A DNA stretch of 49,033 bases from assembly GCA_028693705.1 (NCBI GenBank), contig JAQUUX010000010.1, forward strand, positions 1 through 49,033, given 5' to 3'. Positions 41,840 to 49,033 of the stretch are shown piece by piece (position 1 is the stretch's first letter; the number at the start of each line of letters is the position of its first letter). The DNA comes from Lachnospiraceae bacterium (GTDB lineage Bacteria > Bacillota > Clostridia > Lachnospirales > Lachnospiraceae). The notes under the pieces are model-generated. The model saw only the letters and a list, made by a program, of their open reading frames with translations, was not told the DNA's origin and made no database searches. Position numbers and translations under genes: made by a program.

Positions 41840-43483
41840 ATGTCAGAAAAATACCCATTAAATGTGAAAGCACCAAGTTCCTTTGCTTATGTAAAGAGAA
41901 ACATTCCGAACGTCACTCTCGAGCAGCGTGAGCGTGCACTGCAGTCTACTCATTACAATGAATTCGCATTCCCTGCTGGAATGCTGACTGTAGATATGCT
42001 GTCCGATTCCGGTACAACAGCAATGACTGATGTACAGTGGTCCGCAATGTTCTTAGGCGATGAATCCTATGGTCGTAACAAGGGTTACTATGTTTTATTA
42101 GATACTTTCCGTGATATCTTCGAAAGAGGTCACGAGAAGAACTGGAAGAAGATCATTGATCTGGTTCGTACAGACTGTACCGATATCGACAAGATGATGG
42201 ACGAAATGTATCTTTGTGAATATGAAGGTGGTTTATTCAACGGTGGAGCTGCTCAGATGGAGCGTCCAAACGCATTTATTATCCAGCAGGGACGTGCAGC
42301 TGAATCCGTACTGATGGAAATCGTAAAAAAAGTTCTTGCAGCTCGTGAGCCAGGCAAGGTATTTACCATTCCTTCCAATGGACATTTCGATACAACAGAA
42401 GGAAACATCAAGCAGATGGGGTCTGTTCCTCGTAACCTTTACAACAAAGAGTTACTGTTCGAAGTTCCTGAAGGCGGAAGATATGAAAAGAATCCATTTA
42501 AGGGAAATATGGATATCGATAAATTAAAACAGCTGATCAGTGCAGTTGGTGTTGAAAATGTTCCTCTAGTATTTACATGTATTACCAACAACCCGGTTTG
42601 TGGTCAGGCAGTTTCCATGGCTAACTTACGTGAAGTCAGCAAGATCACTCATGAATATGGCATTCCTTATATTCTGGATGCTGCTCGTTGGGCTGAAAAC
42701 GCTTACTTTATCAAGATGAACGAAGACGGATATGCAGACAAGACTATCTCCGAAATTGCTACCGAAATGTTCTCCTATTGTGATGGTTTCTGTATGTCAG
42801 CTAAGAAAGATGGCCATGCAAATATGGGTGGTATGGTTGCTTTCCGTGATAAAGGTTTATTCTGGAAGAACTTCTCAGAATTCAATCCTGACGGTTCTGT
42901 TAAGACAGATGTTGGCGTATTATTAAAAGTAAAACAGATATCCTGCTACGGAAATGATTCCTACGGCGGAATGAGCGGACGTGACATCATGGCACTGGCT
43001 GCTGGTCTGTATGAAAGCTGTAACGTTAACTACTTAAAAGAACGTGTTGATCAGTGTAATTACCTGGCAGAAGGCTTCTACAAAGCAGGTGTTAAGGGTG
43101 TTGTTCTTCCAGCAGGCGGACATGGCGTATATATTAACATGGATGAATTCTTCGACAACAAGAGAGGTCATGAGAAATTTGCCGGTGAAGGTTTCAGTCT
43201 GGAACTGATCCGCAGATATGGTATCCGTGTTTCTGAATTAGGTGATTATTCCATGGAATATGATCTGAAGACTCCTGAACAGCAGGCTGAGGTTTGTAAC
43301 GTAGTTCGTTTCGCTATCAACAGAAGTCAGTTAAGCCAGGAACATCTGGATTATGTAATCGCTGCTGTTAAAGCACTGTATGAAGACAGAGAGAATATCC
43401 CTAACATGAGAATTACCTGGGGTCACAATCTTCCAATGCGTCACTTCCATGCTTTCCTGGAGCCATATGCAAACGAAGATTAA
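41840..43483 (+). CDS. Tryptophanase-family (beta-eliminating) PLP lyase, long form
   Basis: A 547-residue PLP enzyme related to tryptophanase and tyrosine phenol-lyase, which have about 456-475. Hallmarks are MLTVDMLSDSGTTAMTDVQW (about 48-67; the SDSGT loop), MGDESYG-like FLGDESYGRN, PNGHFDTTEGNI-type SNGHFDTTEGNIKQMG, NNPVCGQAVSMANLRE (about 251-266), ILDAARWAENAYFIK with the PLP Asp, and the Schiff-base Lys in CMSAKKDGHANMGG (about 319-332). The extra length lies mostly around 95-150. It should release ammonia, pyruvate and a side chain from an amino acid; the substrate (Trp, Tyr, Cys, other) is not fixed by what I can see. Ribosome site: GGAGG before ATG 41840. Confidence 0.9.
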   Translation: MSEKYPLNVKAPSSFAYVKRNIPNVTLEQRERALQSTHYNEFAFPAGMLTVDMLSDSGTTAMTDVQWSAMFLGDESYGRNKGYYVLLDTFRDIFERGHEKNWKKIIDLVRTDCTDIDKMMDEMYLCEYEGGLFNGGAAQMERPNAFIIQQGRAAESVLMEIVKKVLAAREPGKVFTIPSNGHFDTTEGNIKQMGSVPRNLYNKELLFEVPEGGRYEKNPFKGNMDIDKLKQLISAVGVENVPLVFTCITNNPVCGQAVSMANLREVSKITHEYGIPYILDAARWAENAYFIKMNEDGYADKTISEIATEMFSYCDGFCMSAKKDGHANMGGMVAFRDKGLFWKNFSEFNPDGSVKTDVGVLLKVKQISCYGNDSYGGMSGRDIMALAAGLYESCNVNYLKERVDQCNYLAEGFYKAGVKGVVLPAGGHGVYINMDEFFDNKRGHEKFAGEGFSLELIRRYGIRVSELGDYSMEYDLKTPEQQAEVCNVVRFAINRSQLSQEHLDYVIAAVKALYEDRENIPNMRITWGHNLPMRHFHAFLEPYANED

Positions 43484-43531
43484 TAGAATATCGTACATAA
43501 TTTTTTAGAGAAGGTGTTAAAAAGGGGTATC

Positions 43532-43661
43532 GTGTGGCAAATAGACTGGGGGTTTATTTGCCACACAAGGATTTGTGCCGGAGCCGCAAATCCTTTTCAT
43601 CGCAAACAGACTGGGGGGTTTGTTTCGCGTACCTCCACAAATTCCGCTCCGGCATGGAGGT
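43532..43661 (+). promoter_or_regulatory. Four-hairpin leader hiding the transporter ribosome site
   Basis: H1: perfect 12-bp stem GTGTGGCAAATA (43532-43543)/43555-43566 with loop GACTGGGGGTT. H2: AAGGATTTG (43567-43575)/CAAATCCTT (43587-43595), loop TGCCGGAGCCG. H3: 43601-43608/43621-43629 with one bulge, loop GACTGGGGGGTT. H4: ACCTCCA (43631-43637)/TGGAGGT (43655-43661), whose 3' arm contains the GGAGG of the next gene. Loop bases TGCCGGAGC (43576-43584) of H2 and GCTCCGGCA (43646-43654) of H4 are fully complementary over 9 nt. No T-tract follows, so translational control is more likely than termination. Confidence 0.75.
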
Positions 43662-43666
43662 TTTAT

Positions 43667-45052
43667 ATGGGAAATAACGAGCAAAAGCGTGATGGATTCA
43701 ACAGTAAATGGGGATTTATCCTGGCCTGCATCGGTTCCGCAGTAGGAATGGGTAATATATGGCGCTTCCCTATTATGGTTTCAGTTTACGGAGGTTTAAC
43801 TTTCCTGTTACCTTATTTCATTTTCGTGTTCCTGATTGCATCATCCGGTGTAATCGGCGAGTTCTCTCTTGGTCGTGCGGCAGGAGCCGGACCAATTGGT
43901 GCTTTCGGACAGTGTACCGAGATGCGTCTGGGCAAGAAGACTCTTGGAGAATACATCGGTGCCATCCCGGTTCTGGGATCCATGGCACTGGCAATTGGTT
44001 ATACCGTAGTTATCAGCTGGATTTTCAAATATGCTTTTATGGCAATTAATGGTAGCTTGTATGCTATGGGTACCGATATGAACGTAATCGGTGGAACCTT
44101 CGGAGCTGCTGCTCCTGAAAGCGCATCATTAGGCGAAAGTATTTCTACTGTATTCAGCGGTGCTGCAGGCAATACTATGTGGCTGATCATTGGTTTGGCT
44201 GTTTCACTTGTTATCATGGCAATGGGTATTGCAGGTGGTATTGAAAAAGCTAACAAGATCATGATGCCTGCATTATTCTTCCTGTTCGTAGCACTTGGCA
44301 TTTATATCTTTACTCTGCCGGGCGCAAGCGAAGGTTACAAGTACATCTTTACTTTAAATCCTGCCGGTTTATTAAATCCTAAGGTATGGATCTTTGCATT
44401 CGGTCAGGCATTCTTCTCACTGTCTGTTGCCGGCAACGGTTCCGTTATCTACGGTTCCTACCTGCCAAAGAATGAAGATATCGTTTCCTCAGCTCGTAAC
44501 GTAGCCGTATTTGATACTATGGCTGCTCTGCTCGCTGCATTTGTTATCATTCCTGCTATGGCAGCCGGTGGTGCAGAGTTATCTTCCGGAGGTCCCGGAC
44601 TGATGTTCGTTTATCTTGTTAATGTATTTAATGGAATGCCTGGTGGCCGTTTCGTGGGTCTGGTATTCTTCATCTGTGTATTGTTTGCAGGTGTTTCCTC
44701 TATTGTAAACCTGTATGAAGCACCGGTTGCAACTCTGCAGGAGAAATTAAACATGAAACGTATCCCTGCTGTTCTCAGCATCGGCGTTGTAGGCTGTATC
44801 ATTGCAATCTGTATCCAGGGTATTACTTCTCAGTGGATGGACGTTGTTTCCATTTACATCTGCCCATTAGGTGCAATGTTAGCAGGTATCATGTTCTTCT
44901 GGTTAGTAAAAGAAGAGAAAATTTTCGAAGCTGTTAATGAAGGCGCAGTTAAACCTATTGGTAAATGGTTTATCCCGCTTGGCAAGTACATCTATGTTCC
45001 ACTTGCATTGATCGCATTGATCGCAGGCGCGTTCTTTGGTGGTATTGGATGA
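43667..45052 (+). CDS. Sodium-dependent amino-acid transporter (NSS/SNF family)
   Basis: A 461-residue transporter with about 11-12 helices. Helix 1 has the unwound sodium/substrate motif LACIGSAVGMGNIWRFPIMV (about 17-36), then SSGVIGEFSLGRAAGAG, and AFGQAFFSLSVAGNGSVIYG (about 245-264), the helix 6 region. It resembles tryptophan- and tyrosine-type NSS symporters such as TnaT and MhsT. It likely imports the lyase substrate. The frame continues to 43514, but those codons cover the leader hairpins; ATG 43667 has GGAGG 6 nt upstream and the normal NSS N-terminus. It ends next to repeat element B. Confidence 0.93.
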   Translation: MGNNEQKRDGFNSKWGFILACIGSAVGMGNIWRFPIMVSVYGGLTFLLPYFIFVFLIASSGVIGEFSLGRAAGAGPIGAFGQCTEMRLGKKTLGEYIGAIPVLGSMALAIGYTVVISWIFKYAFMAINGSLYAMGTDMNVIGGTFGAAAPESASLGESISTVFSGAAGNTMWLIIGLAVSLVIMAMGIAGGIEKANKIMMPALFFLFVALGIYIFTLPGASEGYKYIFTLNPAGLLNPKVWIFAFGQAFFSLSVAGNGSVIYGSYLPKNEDIVSSARNVAVFDTMAALLAAFVIIPAMAAGGAELSSGGPGLMFVYLVNVFNGMPGGRFVGLVFFICVLFAGVSSIVNLYEAPVATLQEKLNMKRIPAVLSIGVVGCIIAICIQGITSQWMDVVSIYICPLGAMLAGIMFFWLVKEEKIFEAVNEGAVKPIGKWFIPLGKYIYVPLALIALIAGAFFGGIG

Positions 45053-45669
45053 TTAAGCTGTAGTTTAGCAACTTAAAAAATAATGTTTATAATGAGACGG
45101 CAATGGTGTGGGTGTGTATCCTTCCATTGCCGTTTACACGTATAAGAGTCTCTACATCATTCCATGAAGATACTTGTCCTTTAACGCTAACGGTCCCAAT
45201 CGCCATCCTGGCTCTGAGGGACCTTTCCGGGCATCCATGCCCGGAATAGCTGGGTTACAACTGGAATGATTAGAGGCTCTAATACGTGCGCTCAGGCAAT
45301 GGAAGAATACACACCCGCACCACTGCCTGTTCGTTACATTCGTTATTCTTTTCAAGTTGCCAATCTGCAGTTGGCCCGGTCTGTAGCCAAGGCTAAACTA
45401 TTGCAACTATTCGTTTGCCGTAACTGGGAGCTATGCACCACCGGCACCACAAACTGCAGATTAAAGAAAATAAATATTGCGCAAAACGAGGTTCAGCCGT
45501 GTATCATATGCGAACAAGCACTGTAAACGCGTCTGCACTTAGTTCGCGTCTTGTGCGAACTTATGTACAGCTACGTGTTTACTGTAGTGAGAACGGGCTT
45601 GTGAGCATATGATACACGGCTGAACCGTCCCTTTGCTAGCAATTCTTATTCCTTTAAACTACAGTTTTA
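45053..45669 (-). repeat. Composite palindromic repeat element, copy B
   Basis: A 617-bp non-coding block, inverted relative to copy A. Left end TTAAGCTGTAGTTTAGC, right end TTTAAACTACAGTTTTA. Module 1 (about 45053-45374) is the same giant imperfect palindrome as in copy A. Module 2 (about 45451-45669) is a second palindrome, bounded by AAACTGCAG and CTACAGTTT, with 22-bp perfect arms at 45490-45511 and 45605-45626. A linker of about 75 bp joins them. Copy A keeps only one arm of module 2. The short frames inside it have no protein features. Confidence 0.9.
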
Positions 45670-46004
45670 TCCCACTCGGCTTGCTTAAACCCGGTCAGTA
45701 CAAAATCATCCCCGATGACCAGTGGTCTCTTTACCAGCATGCCGTCTGTTGCCAGGATCTCATATTGCTCTTTTTCTGACATGTCCGTCAATTTATCTTT
45801 CAATCCCAGTTCCTTATATACCAAACCACTTGTATTAAAAAATTTCTTTAAAGGCAGGCCGCTTAATGCATGCCATTCTTTCAGTTGTTCAGCTGTAGGG
45901 TTTTCTTTTTTAATATCATATAGTTCATATTCCACATGATGCTCGTCCAAATAAGCCAGAGCCTTTTTACAGGTGGAACAATTCGGATAACAATATACTT
46001 TCAT
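45654..46004 (-). CDS. ArsC/Spx-family protein (YffB-like)
   Basis: A 116-residue thioredoxin-fold protein. The active-site motif is CYPNCSTCKKAL (about 5-16), with CxxC, followed by EYELYDIKKENPTAEQLKEW (about 30-49), GLPLKKFFNTSG, and the typical ending MLVKRPLVIGDDFVLTGFKQ. True detoxifying ArsC activity is not implied; the group includes Spx-like regulators and glutathione-free reductases. The last codons (ACT GTA GTT TAA) are supplied by the terminal repeat of element B. It is divergent from feoAB. Confidence 0.88.
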   Translation of the reverse strand: MKVYCYPNCSTCKKALAYLDEHHVEYELYDIKKENPTAEQLKEWHALSGLPLKKFFNTSGLVYKELGLKDKLTDMSEKEQYEILATDGMLVKRPLVIGDDFVLTGFKQAEWDKTVV

Positions 46005-46138
46005 AAGTGAGCTCCTTTTTTATTTTTATTTTACCACAGAACAGGGACATAATCTTCTGCATACCCTATGTTATAGAATTCCGTTATTACATTTTATATT
46101 GATTCTATAGAAAAGCGCAAACAGGAAGGTTACATAAC

Positions 46139-46411
46139 ATGTGTGAAAATTTCAAAAATATTGCCACCTTAAACGATGTAGTTCCGGGACAGATTGCCGT
46201 TATAAAAGAATTACGCACAAGCGGAAGTATGCGACGCCGACTTTTGGATATTGGACTGGTACAGGACACCCATGTAGAATGTCTGGGGCGAAGTCCCGGC
46301 GGAGATCCCACCGCATTTTTGATCCGAGGTGCAGTCATTGCTATTCGTTCAGAGGATTGTGCTAACATCATAATTCAGCCGAAGGAGATGCATAACAATG
46401 ACACGCTCTAG
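46139..46411 (+). CDS. feoA: Ferrous iron transport protein A
   Basis: A 90-residue SH3-like FeoA protein: NDVVPGQIAVIKELRTSGSM (about 12-31), RRRLLDIGLVQDTHVECLGR (about 32-51), and SPGGDPTAFLIRGAVIAIRS. FeoA docks on FeoB and is needed for ferrous iron uptake. Ribosome site AGGAAGG before ATG 46139. The end overlaps feoB by 14 bp, so translation is coupled. Confidence 0.95.
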   Translation: MCENFKNIATLNDVVPGQIAVIKELRTSGSMRRRLLDIGLVQDTHVECLGRSPGGDPTAFLIRGAVIAIRSEDCANIIIQPKEMHNNDTL

Positions 46412-48557
46412 TTATTCTGATACTGTAAAAACAATTGCCCTGACTGGAAATCCCAATGTAGGAAAAAGCACTGTTTTCAACAGCCTTACCGGTTTAAATC
46501 AGCATACTGGTAACTGGCCGGGCAAAACTGTTATCACTGCCCAGGGTTATTGTTCCACTGACAAACAATCCTACCGTATCATCGATCTTCCCGGCACTTA
46601 TTCTCTTCTGGCTCATTCTGCCGAGGAAGAAGTAGCCCGAAATTATATTTGTTTTGGTGATGCTGATGTAATCGTGGTGGTATGTGATGCCACTTGCCTA
46701 GAGCGTAATCTTAATCTGGTATTGCAGGTTCTGGAAATCACTTCACAGGTAATCATCTGTGTGAATTTGCTGGACGAAGCCAAACGAAAGGGAATACGTC
46801 TCGACCTGGCACTCCTCTCCAAACGGCTGGGTGTTCCTGTCGTGGGAACCGTTGCGCGCAAGAAAAAATCACTCGTTACACTGTTAAAGTTTCTGGACGA
46901 AATCACCGCTACGCCATCTGCATTTTCCTCATCAGATAACAATCCGGCAAAATATACAGTTTCCACTATACAATATCCGCAGCCAATTGAAGATGCCATT
47001 GCTATCATAGCGCCCTTTGTTCAAAATTTACTGCGTGATTTCCATAATAAAAATTCTATTCCCATCAATTGTCGTTGGCTCAGTCTGCAACTGTTGGATC
47101 CGGATCCATCTCTCACGACAGAGATCAATAATTATTTTGGTAATTCCTTTTTACAGCATGAAGAATTACAAACAGCTCTTTTCCTGGCACATAAACAGCT
47201 ATCAGAACAAGGTATAGACCGAAATTGTTTTAAAGATATGATTGTATCTGCCCTGGTGAAAAAAGCCGAATTAATATGTACTGATGCAGTAATCTATGAT
47301 AACCATCCCTATTCAAACTTTGACCGCGGACTGGACCGGTTACTTACCAGCAAACTTACCGGTTACCCAGTCATGTTGCTTTTATTGACCGGTATATTTT
47401 GGCTGACAATTACCGGTGCTAATATACCATCCGGTTTATTGGCTAGTGGATTGTTTCAAATACAGGATTACCTCACTGCTTTTTTCCAGTATATCCATGC
47501 TCCGGCGTGGCTGCATGGTCTTCTTGTGCTTGGAGGCTATCGGGTACTGGCATGGGTGGTTTCTGTCATGTTACCCCCCATGGCGATTTTCTTTCCACTC
47601 TTTACATTATTAGAGGACATGGGCTATCTTCCACGAATCGCCTATAATCTTGATCAGCCTTTCAAACGATGTGGTGCCTGCGGAAAACAGGCATTATGCA
47701 TGTGCATGGGTTTTGGCTGCAATGCCGCCGGTGTAATTGGCTGTCGGATCATTGATTCACCCAGGGAACGTTTACTGGCAATTCTCACCAATAATTTTGT
47801 TCCCTGTAATGGTCGTTTTCCTACACTTATTGCTATTTTAACCATGTTCTTTGTAGGAACCGCCGGTGGTTTTTTATCCTCTATACGCTTTGCTCTGTTA
47901 CTGACACTAGTTATCATAATCGGTGTTGCAACTACTTTTGCTGTTACCCGTTTATTAAGCAGGTCTCTGCTTCGTGGAATTCCTTCATCTTTTATCTTGG
48001 AACTGCCGTCCTACCGCAGACCTCAATTTGGCAAAGTCATTCTTCGTTCTATTTTTGACCGGACAATATTTGTATTAGGACGCGCCATGATCGTCGCCAT
48101 TCCTGCCGGATTACTCATCTGGATCATGGCAAATGTTACAATTGAAAATGTCAGTATATTAAATCGTTTCGCTGCATTACTGGATCCTTTTGCCAGACTT
48201 ATGGGCTTGGATGGTGTAATTCTCATTGCATTTATCCTGGGTTTTCCCGCCAATAAGATTGTGATACCCATTGTAATCATGACATATATGGCGCAAGGCA
48301 GCATTATGGAATTGGATAGTCTGACTCAAATAAAGGAGCTCTTCGTCTCTAATGGCTGGACCTGGGCAACAGCTGTCAGTACCATGCTGTTTTGTCTGTT
48401 CCATTGGCCCTGTTCTACCACATTACTTACCATAAAAAAAGAAACCGGCAGCCTGAAATGGACTGCATTGGCTGCCGGAATTCCCACTTTATTTGGGATC
48501 TTTGTCTGTATCTTATTTACAACTCTGGTAAAGGACTTAGGTTATCTTATGCTGTAA
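46398..48557 (+). CDS. feoB: Ferrous iron transporter B
   Basis: A 719-residue protein with an N-terminal G domain (ALTGNPNVGKSTVFNSL, about 13-29; TGNWPGKTV; DLPGTYSLL; NLLDEAKRKG), a GDI-like region (about 180-300), and a membrane domain from about 315. The Gate motifs include LLEDMGYLPRIAYNLD and KRCGACGKQALCMCMGFGCN (about 412-431; a Cys-rich form), repeated in the second half. It imports Fe2+ under GTP control. The stop is 1 bp from the converging gene. Anaerobes rely on this system for iron. Confidence 0.96.
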   Translation: MTRSSYSDTVKTIALTGNPNVGKSTVFNSLTGLNQHTGNWPGKTVITAQGYCSTDKQSYRIIDLPGTYSLLAHSAEEEVARNYICFGDADVIVVVCDATCLERNLNLVLQVLEITSQVIICVNLLDEAKRKGIRLDLALLSKRLGVPVVGTVARKKKSLVTLLKFLDEITATPSAFSSSDNNPAKYTVSTIQYPQPIEDAIAIIAPFVQNLLRDFHNKNSIPINCRWLSLQLLDPDPSLTTEINNYFGNSFLQHEELQTALFLAHKQLSEQGIDRNCFKDMIVSALVKKAELICTDAVIYDNHPYSNFDRGLDRLLTSKLTGYPVMLLLLTGIFWLTITGANIPSGLLASGLFQIQDYLTAFFQYIHAPAWLHGLLVLGGYRVLAWVVSVMLPPMAIFFPLFTLLEDMGYLPRIAYNLDQPFKRCGACGKQALCMCMGFGCNAAGVIGCRIIDSPRERLLAILTNNFVPCNGRFPTLIAILTMFFVGTAGGFLSSIRFALLLTLVIIIGVATTFAVTRLLSRSLLRGIPSSFILELPSYRRPQFGKVILRSIFDRTIFVLGRAMIVAIPAGLLIWIMANVTIENVSILNRFAALLDPFARLMGLDGVILIAFILGFPANKIVIPIVIMTYMAQGSIMELDSLTQIKELFVSNGWTWATAVSTMLFCLFHWPCSTTLLTIKKETGSLKWTALAAGIPTLFGIFVCILFTTLVKDLGYLML

Positions 48558-48558
48558 T

Positions 48559-48900
48559 CTACTCCCACTTTTTCCAGATATCAGGCAGGTAACCCGCAGT
48601 TGCCAGCTTACCATTTCTCACTATGGGCTGTTTCAATATCTGCTGGTTTTCCAGTATTTTTTCTTCCTTGTCTTCTTCGGCAATATAACGGATCAGTGCC
48701 AGGGCATCCTTGTCCTTGCACTGGTCATCCACTAGATTGTCCAGACCGCCAACCGCCTGTTTCACGCTGGTAAATTCACCTTTACTCATACCTTTTTCCT
48801 TTAGGTCTATAAACTGATATTTCACATTACGTTCTTTAAAATAACGAATTGCCTTTTTCGTATCAAAATTTTTCATAGTACCAAATATCTGAATGTTCAT
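48559..48900 (-). CDS. ArsC-family protein without the active-site cysteine
   Basis: About 113 residues of the ArsC/Spx thioredoxin fold: MNIQIFGTMKNFDTKKAIRY (1-20), VKYQFIDLKEKGMSKGEFTS, QILKQPIVRNGKLATAGYLP. The canonical Cys near residue 10-13 is replaced (MKNFDT where YffB-type proteins have KNCDT); the only Cys is in DDQCKDK. Redox catalysis is therefore unlikely and a regulatory or binding role more likely. I start at ATG 48900, with GAGGAG 8 nt upstream; the frame extends to 48942. Confidence 0.85.
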   Translation of the reverse strand: MNIQIFGTMKNFDTKKAIRYFKERNVKYQFIDLKEKGMSKGEFTSVKQAVGGLDNLVDDQCKDKDALALIRYIAEEDKEEKILENQQILKQPIVRNGKLATAGYLPDIWKKWE

Positions 48901-48920
48901 ATGCAATACTCCTCGTATTA

Positions 48921-48958
48921 TAAGTTTATAGACCTCAACCATAGAGGCTATAGACTTA
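48921..48958. repeat. Inverted repeat before the ArsC-like gene
   Basis: TAAGTTTATAGACCTC (48921-48936) and GAGGCTATAGACTTA (48944-48958) are complementary except for one mismatch and one bulge, with a 7-nt loop. It sits directly upstream of the 48900 start and may be an operator or a leader hairpin. The remaining bases to the window end show no gene. Confidence 0.5.
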
Positions 48959-49033
48959 TTTTTATGATATAGGTATTCGATGAATTGTTGGTCATACCTA
49001 CATAGTTAATAAGTTACTTTATAGTCATGGTCC

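Noticed and set aside
43514..43666. N-terminal extension of the NSS transporter
   Set aside because: The 51 codons cover stable hairpins, show no family similarity, and ATG 43667 has an ideal GGAGG and the normal NSS N-terminus.
45152..45526. Short open frames inside element B (both strands)
   Set aside because: They follow the palindrome arms, lack ribosome sites and protein features, and are not kept in copy A.

Overview
The window looks like a chromosomal stretch of a spore-forming, anaerobic Clostridia, most likely Lachnospiraceae. The reasons are moderately AT-rich DNA, strong AGGAGG-type ribosome sites, YesM/YesN-type two-component genes, a CotF-like spore coat gene, a T-box-controlled threonyl-tRNA synthetase, and catabolic genes for purines and amino acids. 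The placement is inference from gene content; no marker gene was aligned.

Layout. 1-7.5 kb (minus strand): a partial NYN/LOTUS-type protein, a BvgS-like hybrid histidine kinase broken by one in-frame amber codon, a cupin, a membrane-anchored TRAP-type binding protein, and a YesN/YesM response regulator and kinase with its own promoter. 7.6-11.2 kb: a TRAP transporter operon (DctP-DctQ-DctM plus a YcxB-like protein), whose upstream region carries repeated TGAACCACTG-T8-type direct repeats that could be bound by the neighbouring AraC-type regulator. 11.5-13.4 kb: a DbpA-like RNA helicase and a 231-bp nested palindrome in its probable leader. 13.4-21.5 kb: an AIM24-like protein, an AgcS alanine/glycine symporter, and a minus-strand cluster of hydrolase, membrane MurF-like ligase, Ddl and split ThrE exporter, then a PanE-like reductase.

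21.7-31.1 kb is a molybdenum/purine island: a three-subunit molybdenum hydroxylase, a divergent FecCD-type ABC transporter, a ModE-like regulator, a THEP1-type NTPase fused to a MocA-type nucleotidyltransferase, and an NCS2 purine permease. A near-perfect palindrome resembling a ModE operator lies between the two divergent operons. The simplest reading is that the ABC genes import molybdate or tungstate, the fusion protein works in cofactor maturation, and the hydroxylase acts on a purine-like heterocycle brought in by the NCS2 permease.

31.3-40.3 kb: spore coat genes, an aldo/keto reductase divergent from a MerR regulator with a 19-bp-spacer promoter, a short ThrRS with a T-box leader, a MacB/FtsX-type ABC exporter, an alkyltransferase-like protein and an XRE regulator. 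40.3-45.1 kb: a YheO/DauR-like regulator divergent from RidA, an unusually long tryptophanase-family lyase and an NSS amino-acid transporter. That operon has a 20-bp palindrome over its -35 and a multi-hairpin leader that hides the transporter ribosome site. 45.7-48.9 kb: two ArsC/Spx-like proteins around feoAB.

The most unusual structures are (i) two inverted copies of a composite palindromic repeat at 31765-32233 and 45053-45669, both inserted between convergent genes and touching their stop codons, and (ii) the 43532-43661 leader, which has two hairpins with the same G-rich loop and two others whose loops are complementary over 9 nt.
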